Source: Hydrogenophaga sp.
GTDB lineage: Bacteria > Pseudomonadota > Gammaproteobacteria > Burkholderiales > Burkholderiaceae_C
Assembly: GCA_016790705.1 (NCBI GenBank)
Contig: JAEUOT010000067.1
Location: 62,001-126,000 of the forward strand
DNA length: 64,000 nucleotides
Reading direction: 5' to 3'
Part shown: piece after piece, positions 1 through 9,316 of the stretch
Position numbering within the stretch: position 1 is the stretch's first letter
How the letters are laid out: each line of letters opens with the position of its first letter
Translations under genes and position numbers: made by a program
Notes under the pieces: generated by a model
Seen by the model: only the letters and a program-made list of their open reading frames with translations
Told to the model about the DNA's origin: nothing
Database searches by the model: none

Positions 1-2
1 CC

Positions 3-1118
3 TACGAACCCAGGCCCTTCACCTGGCGCTGGGCGATGCACTACGACGAGCCCGTCACCGCGCGGCCGCAGAACTGGCTCACCGCCACCTTCCTGCACGC
101 CAATGGCGAACACCTGCTGGGCAACATGGTGTTCCTCTTCCTGTTCGGCTTCACGCTGGAGATGGCGCTGGGCTCGGGTGTGTACCTGCTGCTGTACCTG
201 CTGTGCGGCATCGGTGCCTCGCTGGTCTCGCTGACCCTGCACGCCGGCTCGCCGGGCATGGGACTGGGCGCCTCGGGCGCGATCTCGGGCCTGATGGCGA
301 TGTACGTGGTGATGTACCGGCTGCGGCGCATCACCTTTTTCTACATGCTGTTCTTCTACTTCAACCACGCCCGGTGGCCGGCGCTGGTGATGCTCCCGGT
401 GTACATGGCCCACGAGGCGCTGCAGCAGTGGCTCACCGGCGGCGGCGTGGACTACATGGCCCACCTGGGCGGACTGGTGACCGGCGCGCTGCTGATGGCG
501 CTGCTGATGACGGTCAGGACCTTCGATGCCCCGGCCAATCTGGCGCCCGCCGAGCCCGCGTCGGTGACGCCGGAGCAGGCCGACATCCAGGCGGCGGTGG
601 AGCGCGCGCAGCGCCTGACCGACGAGCTGGACTACGCGGGCGCGAGCCTGGCCTGGCGCCGCGTGGTGCGCCAGCAGCCGGACAATGCCCAGGCCTGGGC
701 CGCATGGTTCGAGGTCGCACGGCACGCGCCGGCCAGCGAGGAATTCCACGCGGCTGCCAAGGGCCTGCTGAACCTGCCCGCGCCGGACTCGGCCGCCCGG
801 CGGCGACTGCACACCCACTACCTGGCCTACCTCCAACAGGCGCGACCGGGCGCACGGCTGAGCGGCAACACCCTCGTCCACCTGATTCCGGCGTTCGTGC
901 GGCTGCAGGTGTGGGACGACGCCCAGCATCTGGCGAGGCTGCTGCAGCGAAGCGCACCGACCCACCCGCGCTGGCCCGAGACCCTGCTGCTGCTGGTCGA
1001 CCAGCTCGTGCACCACAAGCAGTTCGAATCCGCGATGGGCTGGCTGCCCGCGCTGATGACCCACGCGCCCGAGGCGCCGGTCACCCGCCTGCTGGCCCGG
1101 CGCGAACCGCCGGTCTGA
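3..1118 (+). CDS. Rhomboid intramembrane serine protease with C-terminal TPR-like region (5' partial)
   Basis: The frame is open to the left window edge, so the true N-terminus lies outside; the listed start is only the first in-frame codon. The first part is a hydrophobic multi-helix rhomboid core. The conserved HxxxN element is visible in HLLGNMVF, the catalytic serine sits in GASGAISG, and the catalytic histidine lies in a late helix in MAHLGG. Rhomboids are known to cleave transmembrane substrates inside the inner membrane. After the last helix, about 180 residues are soluble, helical and Ala/Trp-rich, resembling tetratricopeptide repeats (for example around ASLAWRRVVRQQPDNAQAWA). This tail may select substrates or partners, which is an inference. 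The next gene is on the opposite strand and also carries a TPR-like tail. Confidence 0.85.
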   Translation, partial: YEPRPFTWRWAMHYDEPVTARPQNWLTATFLHANGEHLLGNMVFLFLFGFTLEMALGSGVYLLLYLLCGIGASLVSLTLHAGSPGMGLGASGAISGLMAMYVVMYRLRRITFFYMLFFYFNHARWPALVMLPVYMAHEALQQWLTGGGVDYMAHLGGLVTGALLMALLMTVRTFDAPANLAPAEPASVTPEQADIQAAVERAQRLTDELDYAGASLAWRRVVRQQPDNAQAWAAWFEVARHAPASEEFHAAAKGLLNLPAPDSAARRRLHTHYLAYLQQARPGARLSGNTLVHLIPAFVRLQVWDDAQHLARLLQRSAPTHPRWPETLLLLVDQLVHHKQFESAMGWLPALMTHAPEAPVTRLLARREPPV

Positions 1119-1132
1119 GCCCGGTCGCCGGC

Positions 1133-2488
1133 TCAGGCCGGTCGCTGCGGCGCCGCGGCGGCTCCCTCGCCCGTGTGGTCGCGCAGCAGCCAGGCGACTT
1201 CCTGTGTCGCCGGGTGCTGCGCGAAGTGCTTCTGCATCGCGCGGTACACGGTGAGCGCCTGCGCGGTGCGGCCCAGCCCCTGGTGCAGGATGCGCGCCAC
1301 CAGCTCATAGGCCTTGGGCACCGCCGGGTCGCGCGGGTAGCGTTTGTCGAATCCCTTGAGCAAGGCCAGGGCGTGCTTGTCGTTCTGGTTCTTCCAGGCC
1401 AGTTGGGCCAGCGTGAGCGTCAGCTCGGCCGACTCCAGCGACAGCGAGGGCAGCTTGGCGATGGACGATTCGTGGACCTGGAGCGCATCCTGTCCCTTGT
1501 TCGCCTTGAGCAGGGACTGGAGGTAGCGCTCGGTGAACCAGGTGAGCTGGTCGGGCTTGTCGCTGAGCAGCAGCACACGGTGGTAGCGCCGCTGGTCGGG
1601 CAGGTTCTCGGGGTTGCCGCGCTGCCATTCGTAGGCCAGGTCGTAGGCCTCGCGGATCTGGCCCTGGCGGATCAGGTCGGACACCTGGGCGTCACGCTCG
1701 CGCGCCAGCGGGTCGCCGGCACCGCCGGGCCTCGCACCGGCCAGCTCGGCCTGCGGGTCCTTGACCAGGTCGATGTCCAGGCTCTCGTGGTTCTGGTACA
1801 TGACGTAGCCGACCATGCTGGCGCTGACCCAGGCGAAATACACACCGACAAAGGTCATCACCGGCGCGATCAGACCCTTGGGCGCCAGCGGCAGCAGCAG
1901 GCCCCAGGCGATCGGCAGGCCGATGTTGAGCAGCAGCATGAACAGGCACAGCAGCAGGTACGGCATGCCAACCGCCGCCACGGCCCGCATCAGCTCGGCC
2001 GGGCTGATGGCACTGCGCAGGCTGCAGGTCTGGATCAACACCATCAGCGTGGCAGGCACCAGCAAGGCCGAGACAAAACGGCCCAGGGTGCCCAGTCCCT
2101 CGTTGGCACTGGCCAGCAAGGCGATGACAAGACCGTGCACGAACAGGACGCCGAGGAACTTCCACGGCAGATGGGTCCATCCGGGATCGCTGCGGGTGTC
2201 GTCGAAGTCCGCCGCCTTGAGCAGGCCCATGGACGCCATCGCGGAGACCTTGAAGCTGTAGCGCGCCGTGGCCAGCAGGATGCCGATCACCGTGATGACC
2301 GCGATCGGGACCGACAACATCGCCGCCAGCGAGCACAGCGAGAGAAAGACCGCGTAGATCAGCGGGCGCGGCTGGAACGGAAAGAGGAAGAAGGCGTTGA
2401 GCCGGTTCCAGAACGGCGGGATGGCAGGCGGGGCGCCCTTTCGCAGGCGGGCACCCGCTGCGGAAGCGGACGGTGTGGGGTGGGCCAT
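1133..2488 (-). CDS. Membrane protein with C-terminal TPR-like domain, function unknown
   Basis: A 451-residue protein I cannot assign to a characterised family. About residues 35-245 contain roughly six hydrophobic segments, ending at VSASMVGYVMYQNHESLDID. The C-terminal half is soluble, with repeated helical units (QGQIREAYDLAYEWQRGNP; ALALLKGFDKRYPRDPAVP; AQALTVYRAMQKHFAQHP) typical of tetratricopeptide repeats. The N-terminus is Pro/Ala-rich and cytoplasmic-looking. It is convergent with the rhomboid-TPR gene, only 14 bases away. The pairing of two membrane-plus-TPR proteins is suggestive of a shared role but nothing here proves it. Codon use matches its neighbours. Confidence 0.75.
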   Translation of the reverse strand: MAHPTPSASAAGARLRKGAPPAIPPFWNRLNAFFLFPFQPRPLIYAVFLSLCSLAAMLSVPIAVITVIGILLATARYSFKVSAMASMGLLKAADFDDTRSDPGWTHLPWKFLGVLFVHGLVIALLASANEGLGTLGRFVSALLVPATLMVLIQTCSLRSAISPAELMRAVAAVGMPYLLLCLFMLLLNIGLPIAWGLLLPLAPKGLIAPVMTFVGVYFAWVSASMVGYVMYQNHESLDIDLVKDPQAELAGARPGGAGDPLARERDAQVSDLIRQGQIREAYDLAYEWQRGNPENLPDQRRYHRVLLLSDKPDQLTWFTERYLQSLLKANKGQDALQVHESSIAKLPSLSLESAELTLTLAQLAWKNQNDKHALALLKGFDKRYPRDPAVPKAYELVARILHQGLGRTAQALTVYRAMQKHFAQHPATQEVAWLLRDHTGEGAAAAPQRPA

Positions 2489-2548
2489 AAGGTCTGTGTG
2501 ACAGCAGATACAACAAGTAACGATTGCATTGTGCCCTCGGTCAGCGCC

Positions 2549-3721
2549 CTACCCCGACCGGTGGTCCAGCCGGCGCAACCGCAGGGCGCACAAGGTGGCC
2601 ACCGCCGCCAGCCCGCCGGCCAGCCAGAACACCGCCTCCAGCCCCAGCGCCGAGGACAGCGCCCCGCCACCCAGGCCGCCGAGCACCCCCGGCAGGCCGT
2701 AGCCGATCACCGTGTACAGCGCCTGGCCGCGCCCCCGCAGGCGCCCCGGGAAATGGTGGGAGAGCAGCGCAATGCAGACCGTGTGGTGGGCGGCGAAGGT
2801 GATCGCGTGCAGCGCCTGCGCCGCCAGCAGCAAGGGCCAGACCGTCGGCACACCGGCGGTGACGCCCATGCGCAGCACCATCAGCGCCGACGCCAGCACC
2901 AGCCAGCCGGTCAGCGACAGCCGGTGCAGCCACTTTCCCTGCGTGAAGAACCAGCCGATCTCGATCAGCACCGAAGCGGCCCAGAGCAGGCCGATCACGG
3001 TCTTGCTGTAGCCCAGGCTGTCGAGATAGAGCGAGAAGAAGACGTAGATGAAGATGTGCGAGAGCACGTGGAAGAACACCGCCGCGAAAAACCAGCGCAC
3101 CGCCGGCTGATGCAGCAAGGGCCAGATGGCCGGGTGGTCGGTCGCGTGGTGGGCGGCCTCCTTGTGGTCCGGCAGCAGCCAGACGCTCACGACAACCGCG
3201 ATCAGGGTCACCAGGGTCCAGGCGGGGAAGTGGCCCAGGCCGAAGCGCTCGAACCACCAGCCGGCCACCATCACCGTGACCAGAAACCCCAGCGAGCCCC
3301 AGAGCCGCACCCGGCCGTAGCGCCTGGCGTCAAACGCGCCGCCCTGGCTGACCAGGTGCGCCAGCGCCGCCTCGCTCATCGGCATCATGGCGCTGGTGTG
3401 CGTGAACATCAGCAGCAAGACCACGAACAGCGCGACCGCATTGAGCGGAAACCACAGCGCCAGCGAAAAGACCAGCGCTGCGGTGGCGCCGTAGCGCAGC
3501 AGCTTGACGCGCTCACCGGTGCGGTCGGACAGCGTGCCCCAGGCGTAGGGCGCGAACAGCCGCGTGGCGGACTGCACCGAGGTCAGCACGCTGATCGCGA
3601 ACAACCCGAACCCCAGGTCCTTGAGCCAGAGTGGCAGGTAGGGATTGAAGAAGCCGATGTGCGCGAAGTAGCTGGCCGAGAGCGCCGCGAACGGCAGGAG
3701 CTGTTTGCGTTGCTCAGGCAC
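2549..3721 (-). CDS. MFS transporter, HcaT/LacY-like (PPP family)
   Basis: A 12-helix major facilitator superfamily permease of about 390 residues. The loop 2-3 motif appears as [19 protein letters not shown], and the N-terminal [28 protein letters not shown] segment (spread over the first helix) is typical of the 3-phenylpropionate transporter-like (MFS_1_like) group. The substrate cannot be read from sequence. I place the start at a GTG that overlaps the aroC stop by eight bases, which implies translational coupling. An ATG 45 bases upstream would add residues unlike an MFS N-terminus. The gene ends about 60 bases before the next minus-strand start region, with no clear terminator. Confidence 0.85.
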   Translation of the reverse strand: MPEQRKQLLPFAALSASYFAHIGFFNPYLPLWLKDLGFGLFAISVLTSVQSATRLFAPYAWGTLSDRTGERVKLLRYGATAALVFSLALWFPLNAVALFVVLLLMFTHTSAMMPMSEAALAHLVSQGGAFDARRYGRVRLWGSLGFLVTVMVAGWWFERFGLGHFPAWTLVTLIAVVVSVWLLPDHKEAAHHATDHPAIWPLLHQPAVRWFFAAVFFHVLSHIFIYVFFSLYLDSLGYSKTVIGLLWAASVLIEIGWFFTQGKWLHRLSLTGWLVLASALMVLRMGVTAGVPTVWPLLLAAQALHAITFAAHHTVCIALLSHHFPGRLRGRGQALYTVIGYGLPGVLGGLGGGALSSALGLEAVFWLAGGLAAVATLCALRLRRLDHRSG

Positions 3722-4814
3722 GCAAGGCGGCAGCAATGTCCGGTGTGTCCACGTGCACGTCACCACACTGCGCGCGGTGGCGCAGGGCGTGGTCCATCAC
3801 GACCAGGGCCAGCAGCGCTTCCATGATGGGCGCGGCGCGGATGCCGACGCAGGGGTCGTGGCGGCCCTTGGTGATGACCTCGGTCGGTTGGCCGGCCACG
3901 TCGATGGAGTCGCGCGGGATCAGGATGGAGCTGGTGGGCTTGATGGCGACGGAGACGTCCAGGTCCTGGCCGGTGCTGATGCCGCCGAGCACACCGCCGG
4001 CCTTGTTGCCGACGAAACCGCCCGGCGTGAGCGAGTCGCCGTGGGTCGAGCCCTTGTCGGCCACGGACGCGAAACCGGCGCCGATCTCGACGCCCTTGAC
4101 CGCATTCAGACCCATCATGGCGTAGGCGATGTCGGCGTCCAGCTTGTCGTACAGCGGCTGGCCCAAGCCGACCGGCATGTTCTTCGCAACCACGCGCAGC
4201 CGCGCGCCGCAGGAATCGCCGCTCTTGCGCAGTTCGTTCATGTAGGCCTCCAGCGCCGACACGTCGGCCACCGGGGCAAAGAACGGGTTCTCCGGCACGT
4301 GGTCCCAGCTCTCGAAGCCGATCGGCACTTCGCCAATCTGCGTCATGCAGGCGTGAAACGTGGTGCCGAACTTCTCCTTGAGCCACTTCTTGGCCACCGC
4401 GCCGGCCGCCACCGTGGGCGCCGTCAGGCGGGCCGAGCTGCGGCCGCCGCCGCGCGGGTCGCGCACGCCGTATTTCTGCCAGTAGGCGTAATCGGCGTGG
4501 CCGGGGCGGAAGGTCTGCAGGATGTTGCCGTAGTCCTTGCTGCGCTGGTCGGTGTTGCGGATCAGCAGGGCAATGGGCGTGCCGGTGGTCTTGCCCTCGT
4601 ACACGCCGCTGAGGATCTCGACGGCGTCGGGCTCGTTGCGCTGGGTCACGAACTTGCTGGTGCCAGGGCGGCGGCGGTCCAGATCGTGCTGGATGTCGGC
4701 TTCGGTCAGCGACATGCCGGGCGGGCAGCCGTCGATCACGCAGCCGATGGCCGGGCCGTGGGATTCACCGAAGTTGGTGACGCAAAACAGGGTGCCGAAG
4801 GTGTTGCCGCTCAT
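3714..4814 (-). CDS. aroC: Chorismate synthase
   Basis: Converts 5-enolpyruvylshikimate 3-phosphate to chorismate, the last step of the common aromatic pathway, using reduced FMN. The protein has 366 residues, the normal length. It begins [20 protein letters not shown], the chorismate synthase N-terminal signature with its conserved GESHG. It also carries [20 protein letters not shown] and [21 protein letters not shown], matching the other family signatures. The frame is open upstream, but this ATG matches the family N-terminus. The other aromatic genes of the window (serC, pheA, tyrA, aroA) lie 35 kb away. Here aroC shares its transcript with an MFS permease. Confidence 0.97.
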   Translation of the reverse strand: MSGNTFGTLFCVTNFGESHGPAIGCVIDGCPPGMSLTEADIQHDLDRRRPGTSKFVTQRNEPDAVEILSGVYEGKTTGTPIALLIRNTDQRSKDYGNILQTFRPGHADYAYWQKYGVRDPRGGGRSSARLTAPTVAAGAVAKKWLKEKFGTTFHACMTQIGEVPIGFESWDHVPENPFFAPVADVSALEAYMNELRKSGDSCGARLRVVAKNMPVGLGQPLYDKLDADIAYAMMGLNAVKGVEIGAGFASVADKGSTHGDSLTPGGFVGNKAGGVLGGISTGQDLDVSVAIKPTSSILIPRDSIDVAGQPTEVITKGRHDPCVGIRAAPIMEALLALVVMDHALRHRAQCGDVHVDTPDIAAALRA

Positions 4815-4913
4815 GGGGGCGATTATCCCCGAGGCCCTCTTCCGGTTTGGCGCGCTTCCTGCATCGCGCCGGACGCAGCGCCATTGCTGCCTCAAACCCG
4901 GAAGGAGCGCACC

Positions 4914-5348
4914 ATGCTGGACAGGACAGGCACCCTCTTCTCGCACGTCAAACCCTCGGACACCCGATTCCAGGGCGGCGGCCTGCGCGACTTCTTCCTC
5001 TACCGGGATCTCGGCGTGGCGCAGGCGACGCACGGCAAGGTGATCGCGCACCTGGTCAAGGCCAACCTGCCGCCCGAGAGCAGCGGAGGCACCGGCTGGC
5101 ACCGCCACGAAGCGGACTTCCAGATCGTCATCATGACCAAGGGCTGGGCCAAGTTCATGTACGAGGACAAGGTGACCCACGTGGAAGCCGGCGACGTGGT
5201 GCACCAGCGCCCCGGCATCCGCCACTACCTGTTCGACTACTCGCCCGACATGGAGTACCTGGAAATCGTCTCCCCGGCCGACTTCAAGACCGTGGACGTG
5301 GAACCGGTCTGCGCCATCCCGGAGCCGACGCCCTGGTCGGAACCCTGA
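4914..5348 (+). CDS. Cupin-domain protein
   Basis: A 144-residue single-domain cupin. The first cupin motif is recognisable in [20 protein letters not shown], whose two histidines and glutamate are metal-ligand candidates. The second is in [21 protein letters not shown], which supplies another histidine. Such proteins are small metal-dependent enzymes or sugar/ligand-binding proteins; no specific reaction can be assigned. The ATG is preceded by a good AAGGAG ribosome binding site. The gene diverges from aroC across about 100 bases and converges on the GST gene with only one base between stop codons. Confidence 0.85.
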   Translation: MLDRTGTLFSHVKPSDTRFQGGGLRDFFLYRDLGVAQATHGKVIAHLVKANLPPESSGGTGWHRHEADFQIVIMTKGWAKFMYEDKVTHVEAGDVVHQRPGIRHYLFDYSPDMEYLEIVSPADFKTVDVEPVCAIPEPTPWSEP

Positions 5349-5349
5349 C

Positions 5350-6006
5350 TCAGAACTCCGCGTCGAGCTCGTCGATCTCGTCGGGCTCGGCTTCCGCAGC
5401 CGCGACCCACTCCTGCATGGCCGGCAAGGCCATGATGGTGTCGCAGTAGGCCACGCAGGGCAGATCGATCGCCACGTCGTAGGTGATGAAGCGCGTCACG
5501 ACCGGCGCGAACATCGCATCGGCGATGCAGGGCTTGTCGCCGAAGAGGTAGGGCCCGCCATAGGTCTCCAGACACTCGTTCCAGATCGCCTGGATGCGCT
5601 CGATGTCGGCCTGCGCGCGCGACCAGACCTTGAAGCCCGGGATGTGCGCCTTGATGTTCATCGGCAGCGAACTGCGAAGGGCCGAGAAGCCCGAGTGCAT
5701 CTCGCCGCAGATGGCGCGGCAGTGCGCGCGCGCCTTGCGATCGGCCGGCAGCAGGCCCGCCTTGGGCTTGATTTCGTGCAGGTATTCGCCGATGGCGAGC
5801 GTGTCCCAGACGTGGATGCCGTCGTGGTCCAGCGAGGGCACGCGCATGGACGCCGACAGCAGCAGCATCTCGGCCTTCATCGCCGGGTCGTCGGGCGGGA
5901 TCACGTGCTCGTCGAAATCCAGCTTCGCCAGCTTGCACATCAGCCAGCCGCGCAACGCCCAGGCGCCGTAGTTCTTGCTGCTGATGGTGAGTACCGCTTT
6001 GGCCAT
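5350..6006 (-). CDS. Glutathione S-transferase family protein
   Basis: A 218-residue cytosolic-type GST. The N-terminal thioredoxin-like domain runs to about residue 85 and includes [20 protein letters not shown], where the cis-proline of the glutathione site lies in VPSL. The C-terminal helical domain contains [23 protein letters not shown], the usual N-capping box region (CIADAMFAP). The C-terminus is unusually acidic ([14 protein letters not shown]). The start is supported by a GAGGAG ribosome binding site. The role is probably detoxification or an isomerase-type reaction, but the substrate is unknown. It diverges from the PHA depolymerase gene. Confidence 0.88.
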   Translation of the reverse strand: MAKAVLTISSKNYGAWALRGWLMCKLAKLDFDEHVIPPDDPAMKAEMLLLSASMRVPSLDHDGIHVWDTLAIGEYLHEIKPKAGLLPADRKARAHCRAICGEMHSGFSALRSSLPMNIKAHIPGFKVWSRAQADIERIQAIWNECLETYGGPYLFGDKPCIADAMFAPVVTRFITYDVAIDLPCVAYCDTIMALPAMQEWVAAAEAEPDEIDELDAEF

Positions 6007-6134
6007 GTCGTGCTCCTCTGTGCACCAGCGACCAGCAAGCGCTGTGCCATGCCGGGGCGGCCGTTTCGCACCGGGCCGGTGCGCAAACCCTGGCCCGGGA
6101 ATTGCCTGATGGAAACCATCCCACAAGGAAACCC

Positions 6135-7352
6135 ATGCTGTACCAGGCCTACCAGCTTCAGTCCGACCTGCTCTCTCCGCTGCGCCTGACCGCCCAGCAC
6201 CTGAGCGCCTCCCTCTGGCTGGAGAACACCGACCGCAGCCTGCTGCGCCAGGCCAGCGCGGCTGCCGACGTGGTGGCGCGCCTGCGCCTGACCCACGCGC
6301 GCCCAGCCTACGGCATCGATTCGGTGGAGGTCGGCGACCGCAGCGTCCCGGTGATCGAGGAAACCACACTCAGCCTGCCGTTCGGCACCCTGCTGCGTTT
6401 CCGCAAGGACGCGCCCGGACTCCCGCCCCAGCCCAAGGTGCTGCTGGCCGCACCACTCTCGGGCCATTTCGCGACCTTGCTGCGCGAAACGGTGCGCACC
6501 CTGCTGCAGGACCACGAGGTCTGGATCACCGACTGGCACAACGCACGCGACGTGGCGCTGCGCCATGGTGCGTTCGGGCTGGAAGACTACATCGCCTACA
6601 TGATCCGCTTCGTCGAGGCCATCGGCGAAGACACGCATGTGGTCGCCGTGTGCCAGCCCTGCGTCGCGGCCCTGGCCGCGACCGCCGTGATGGCCGAGGA
6701 CGGCTCCCCGGCCGCGCCCCGGAGCCTGACGCTGATGGCGGGCCCGGTGGACTGCCGCGTCAACCCGACCGAGGTCAACAAGCTGGCCACCAGCAAACCC
6801 ATCGAATGGTTCGAGAAGAACCTGATCAGCCACGTGCCGCTGCCGCACCAGGGCTTCATGCGCCGCGTCTACCCGGGCTTCGTGCAGCTCACCGCGTTCA
6901 TGAGCATGAACCTGGAGCGCCACCAGCAGTCGTTCCGACACCTGTACGAGCACCTGGTCGAAGGCCGTACCGAGGAAGCCCGCACCATCCAGACCTTCTA
7001 CGACGAGTACCTGGCCGTCAACGACCTGCCGGCCGAGTTCTACCTCGAGACCGTGGAGAAGGTGTTCCAGACCTACGACCTGGCGGTCGGCACGCTGCAA
7101 TACCAAGGGCGCACCGTGAACCCGGCGGCCATCCGCCGCACCGCGCTCATGACGGTCGAGGGCGAGCGCGACGACATCTGCTCGGTTGGCCAGACCGTCG
7201 CCGCCCAGGACCTGTGCAGCAACATCCGTCCCTACCTCAAGACCCACCACATCCAGACCGGTGTCGGCCACTACGGCGTGTTCAGCGGCCGCAAGTGGAA
7301 CCAGCAGATCTATCCGCGGGTGCGCGACCACATCCACGCGGCCCAGGGCTGA
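6135..7352 (+). CDS. phaZ: Intracellular polyhydroxyalkanoate (PHB) depolymerase
   Basis: A 405-residue PhaZ1-type depolymerase that mobilises stored polyhydroxybutyrate granules in the cytoplasm. The catalytic triad of this family can be placed: nucleophilic Cys173 in VVAVCQPC, Asp346 in EGERDDIC and His379 in GVGHYGVFSG. The family uses cysteine where lipases use serine. There is no signal peptide, consistent with an intracellular enzyme. The start at MLYQAYQLQ has an AAGGA box eight bases upstream; an in-frame ATG 33 bases earlier lacks one. The gene is monocistronic, followed at once by a strong intrinsic terminator. Confidence 0.93.
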   Translation: MLYQAYQLQSDLLSPLRLTAQHLSASLWLENTDRSLLRQASAAADVVARLRLTHARPAYGIDSVEVGDRSVPVIEETTLSLPFGTLLRFRKDAPGLPPQPKVLLAAPLSGHFATLLRETVRTLLQDHEVWITDWHNARDVALRHGAFGLEDYIAYMIRFVEAIGEDTHVVAVCQPCVAALAATAVMAEDGSPAAPRSLTLMAGPVDCRVNPTEVNKLATSKPIEWFEKNLISHVPLPHQGFMRRVYPGFVQLTAFMSMNLERHQQSFRHLYEHLVEGRTEEARTIQTFYDEYLAVNDLPAEFYLETVEKVFQTYDLAVGTLQYQGRTVNPAAIRRTALMTVEGERDDICSVGQTVAAQDLCSNIRPYLKTHHIQTGVGHYGVFSGRKWNQQIYPRVRDHIHAAQG

Positions 7353-7370
7353 GCGACACCCGGAAACACA

Positions 7371-7396
7371 AACGCCCCGCAAGCGGGGCGTTTTTT
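7371..7396 (+). terminator. Intrinsic terminator after phaZ
   Basis: A perfect eight-base-pair GC stem (cgccccgc / gcggggcg) with a two-base loop is followed by six T. It lies 20 bases past the phaZ stop. The left arm is preceded by A-rich sequence, so it could also act on the minus strand for the CBS-domain gene ending nearby. Confidence 0.92.
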
Positions 7397-7414
7397 CATC
7401 CGGTCACCACCCGA

Positions 7415-7885
7415 TCAGGGGAAGTTCGGTTCGCTTTTGCCTTCGGCATCCTCTTCCGGCCAGTCGCGGATGTAGGCCTTGAGCATCTTGTTCTCGAAGT
7501 TCTGCGCGTCCACCACGGCCTTGGCCACGTCGTAGAAGCTGATCACGCCCATGAGCATGCGGTTCTCGATCACCGGCATGTAGCGGGCGTGGCGGTCGAG
7601 CATCATGCGGCGGACTTCGTCCATTTCCGTCGCCATGGTGCAGGTCAGCGGACCCGGGTCCATCGCGCGGTACACCGTCGAATTGCCCAGCTCGCCCCCG
7701 TTCTTGACCAGGGCGGCGATCACCTCGCGGAAGGTCAGCATCCCGACCACCAGGCCGTTGGCCATGACCACCAGCGAACCGATGTCCTTGTCGTTCATCA
7801 GCTTGATGGCTTCGGCCAGGCTGTCCTCGGGGGTGACGGTGTACAGGGCGTTGCCCTTGACGCGCAGGATGTCGCTGACCTTCAT
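7415..7885 (-). CDS. CBS-domain pair protein
   Basis: A 156-residue protein made almost entirely of two CBS motifs, roughly residues 5-60 (LYTVTPEDSLAEAIKLMNDK, IGSLVVMANG) and 75-130 (RRMMLDRHARYMPVIENRML, MGVISFYDVAKAV). Paired CBS domains bind adenosine ligands such as AMP, ATP or S-adenosylmethionine and act as sensors; no enzyme domain is attached. An in-frame ATG further upstream is less likely because this one has a GAGGAG box. The gene diverges from the sulfhydrylase gene across about 120 bases. A link to sulfur amino acid metabolism is possible but unproven. Confidence 0.9.
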   Translation of the reverse strand: MKVSDILRVKGNALYTVTPEDSLAEAIKLMNDKDIGSLVVMANGLVVGMLTFREVIAALVKNGGELGNSTVYRAMDPGPLTCTMATEMDEVRRMMLDRHARYMPVIENRMLMGVISFYDVAKAVVDAQNFENKMLKAYIRDWPEEDAEGKSEPNFP

Positions 7886-8003
7886 GGCACTTCTCCTCGG
7901 GATGGATGCTGTCGCCTGCTGCGCAGGCGTGGGGATGAATATAGCCCACAATCTGCGCCAAAGTCACACCGGGTTCGCCCGGACACACCCTGGAGACACA
8001 CGC

Positions 8004-9314
8004 ATGCCCGGCTATTCCGACCCCGGCTTCGACACCCTGGCGCTGCACGCGGGCGCCGCCCCCGACCCCAGCACCGGCGCCCGCGCGGTCCCGATCCACC
8101 TCACGACCTCCTTCGTCTTCGAGTCCAGCGACCACGCCGCCGCCCTGTTCAACCTCGAACGCGCCGGCCACGTCTACAGCCGCATCAGCAACCCGACCAA
8201 CGCGGTGTTCGAGCAGCGCATGGCAGCGCTCGAAGGCGGCATCGGCGCGATCTCGGTCGCCAGCGGCCAGGCCGCGCTGCACCTCTCGATCGCGACCCTC
8301 ATGGGCGCCGGCTCCCACATCGTCGCCAGCACCGCGCTCTACGGCGGCAGCCAGAACCTGCTGCACTACACCCTGCGCCGCTTCGGCATCGAGACGACCT
8401 TCGTCAAACCCGGCGACATCGACGGCTGGAAAGCCGCCGTGCGGCCGAACACCCGGCTGTTCTTCGGCGAAACCGTGGGCAACCCGGGCCTGGACGTGCT
8501 GGACCTGCCGACCGTGGCGCAGATCGCACATGAGGCGAAGGTGCCGCTGCTGGTCGACTCCACACTGACCACGCCTTATCTCATCAAGCCCTTCGAGCAC
8601 GGCGCCGATCTGGTCTACCACTCGGCCACCAAGTTCCTCTCCGGCCACGGCACCGTGATCGGCGGCGTGGTGGTCGACGCCGGCAGCTTCGACTGGGAGG
8701 CCTCGGGCCACTTCCCCGAACTGACCGAGCCCTACGACGGCTTCCACGGCATGACCTTCAGCGAAGAGAGCACCATCGGCGCCTTCCTGCTGCGCGCGCG
8801 CCGCGAAGGCCTGCGCGACTTCGGCGCCTGCCTGAGCCCGCACAGCGCCTGGCTGATCCTGCAGGGGCTGGAGACACTGCCGCTGCGCATGGAGCGCCAC
8901 ATGAGCAACACCGAGAAGGTGGTGTCCTTCCTGGCCAGCCACCCGCTGGTGGGCCGCGTCGGCCACCCGCTGCTCGAATCGCACCCCAGCCACGCGCTGG
9001 CGAACAAACTGCTCCGGCACGGCGCCAAAGGCGCGGGCTCGGTGTTCAGCTTCGACATCAAAGGCAGCCGCGAACAGGGCAAGGCCTTCATCGAAGCGCT
9101 CAAGATCTTCAGCCACCTGGCCAACGTCGGCGACTGCCGCTCGCTGGTGATCCACCCGGCCAGCACCACCCACTTCCGCATGAGCGACGAGGCGCTGGCG
9201 GGCGCGGGCATCGGCCCGGGCACGATACGTCTCTCCATCGGGCTGGAAGATCCGGACGACCTGATCGACGACCTCAAGCGCGCCTTGAAGGCCGCAGAAA
9301 AGGCGGGGGCCTGA
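8004..9314 (+). CDS. metY: O-acetylhomoserine (thiol)-lyase / homocysteine synthase
   Basis: A PLP enzyme of the Cys/Met metabolism family, 436 residues, the length expected for O-acetylhomoserine sulfhydrylases. The N-terminal GFDTLALHAG and VYSRISNPTNAVFEQRMAAL are diagnostic, and the PLP lysine is Lys210 in YHSATKFLSGHGT. The likely reaction makes homocysteine from O-acetylhomoserine and sulfide. O-succinylhomoserine as substrate (MetZ) cannot be excluded by eye. The ATG has a GGAGA box. Two bases separate its stop from the next gene's ATG, so the hydrolase is probably co-transcribed. Confidence 0.88.
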   Translation: MPGYSDPGFDTLALHAGAAPDPSTGARAVPIHLTTSFVFESSDHAAALFNLERAGHVYSRISNPTNAVFEQRMAALEGGIGAISVASGQAALHLSIATLMGAGSHIVASTALYGGSQNLLHYTLRRFGIETTFVKPGDIDGWKAAVRPNTRLFFGETVGNPGLDVLDLPTVAQIAHEAKVPLLVDSTLTTPYLIKPFEHGADLVYHSATKFLSGHGTVIGGVVVDAGSFDWEASGHFPELTEPYDGFHGMTFSEESTIGAFLLRARREGLRDFGACLSPHSAWLILQGLETLPLRMERHMSNTEKVVSFLASHPLVGRVGHPLLESHPSHALANKLLRHGAKGAGSVFSFDIKGSREQGKAFIEALKIFSHLANVGDCRSLVIHPASTTHFRMSDEALAGAGIGPGTIRLSIGLEDPDDLIDDLKRALKAAEKAGA

Positions 9315-9316
9315 CC

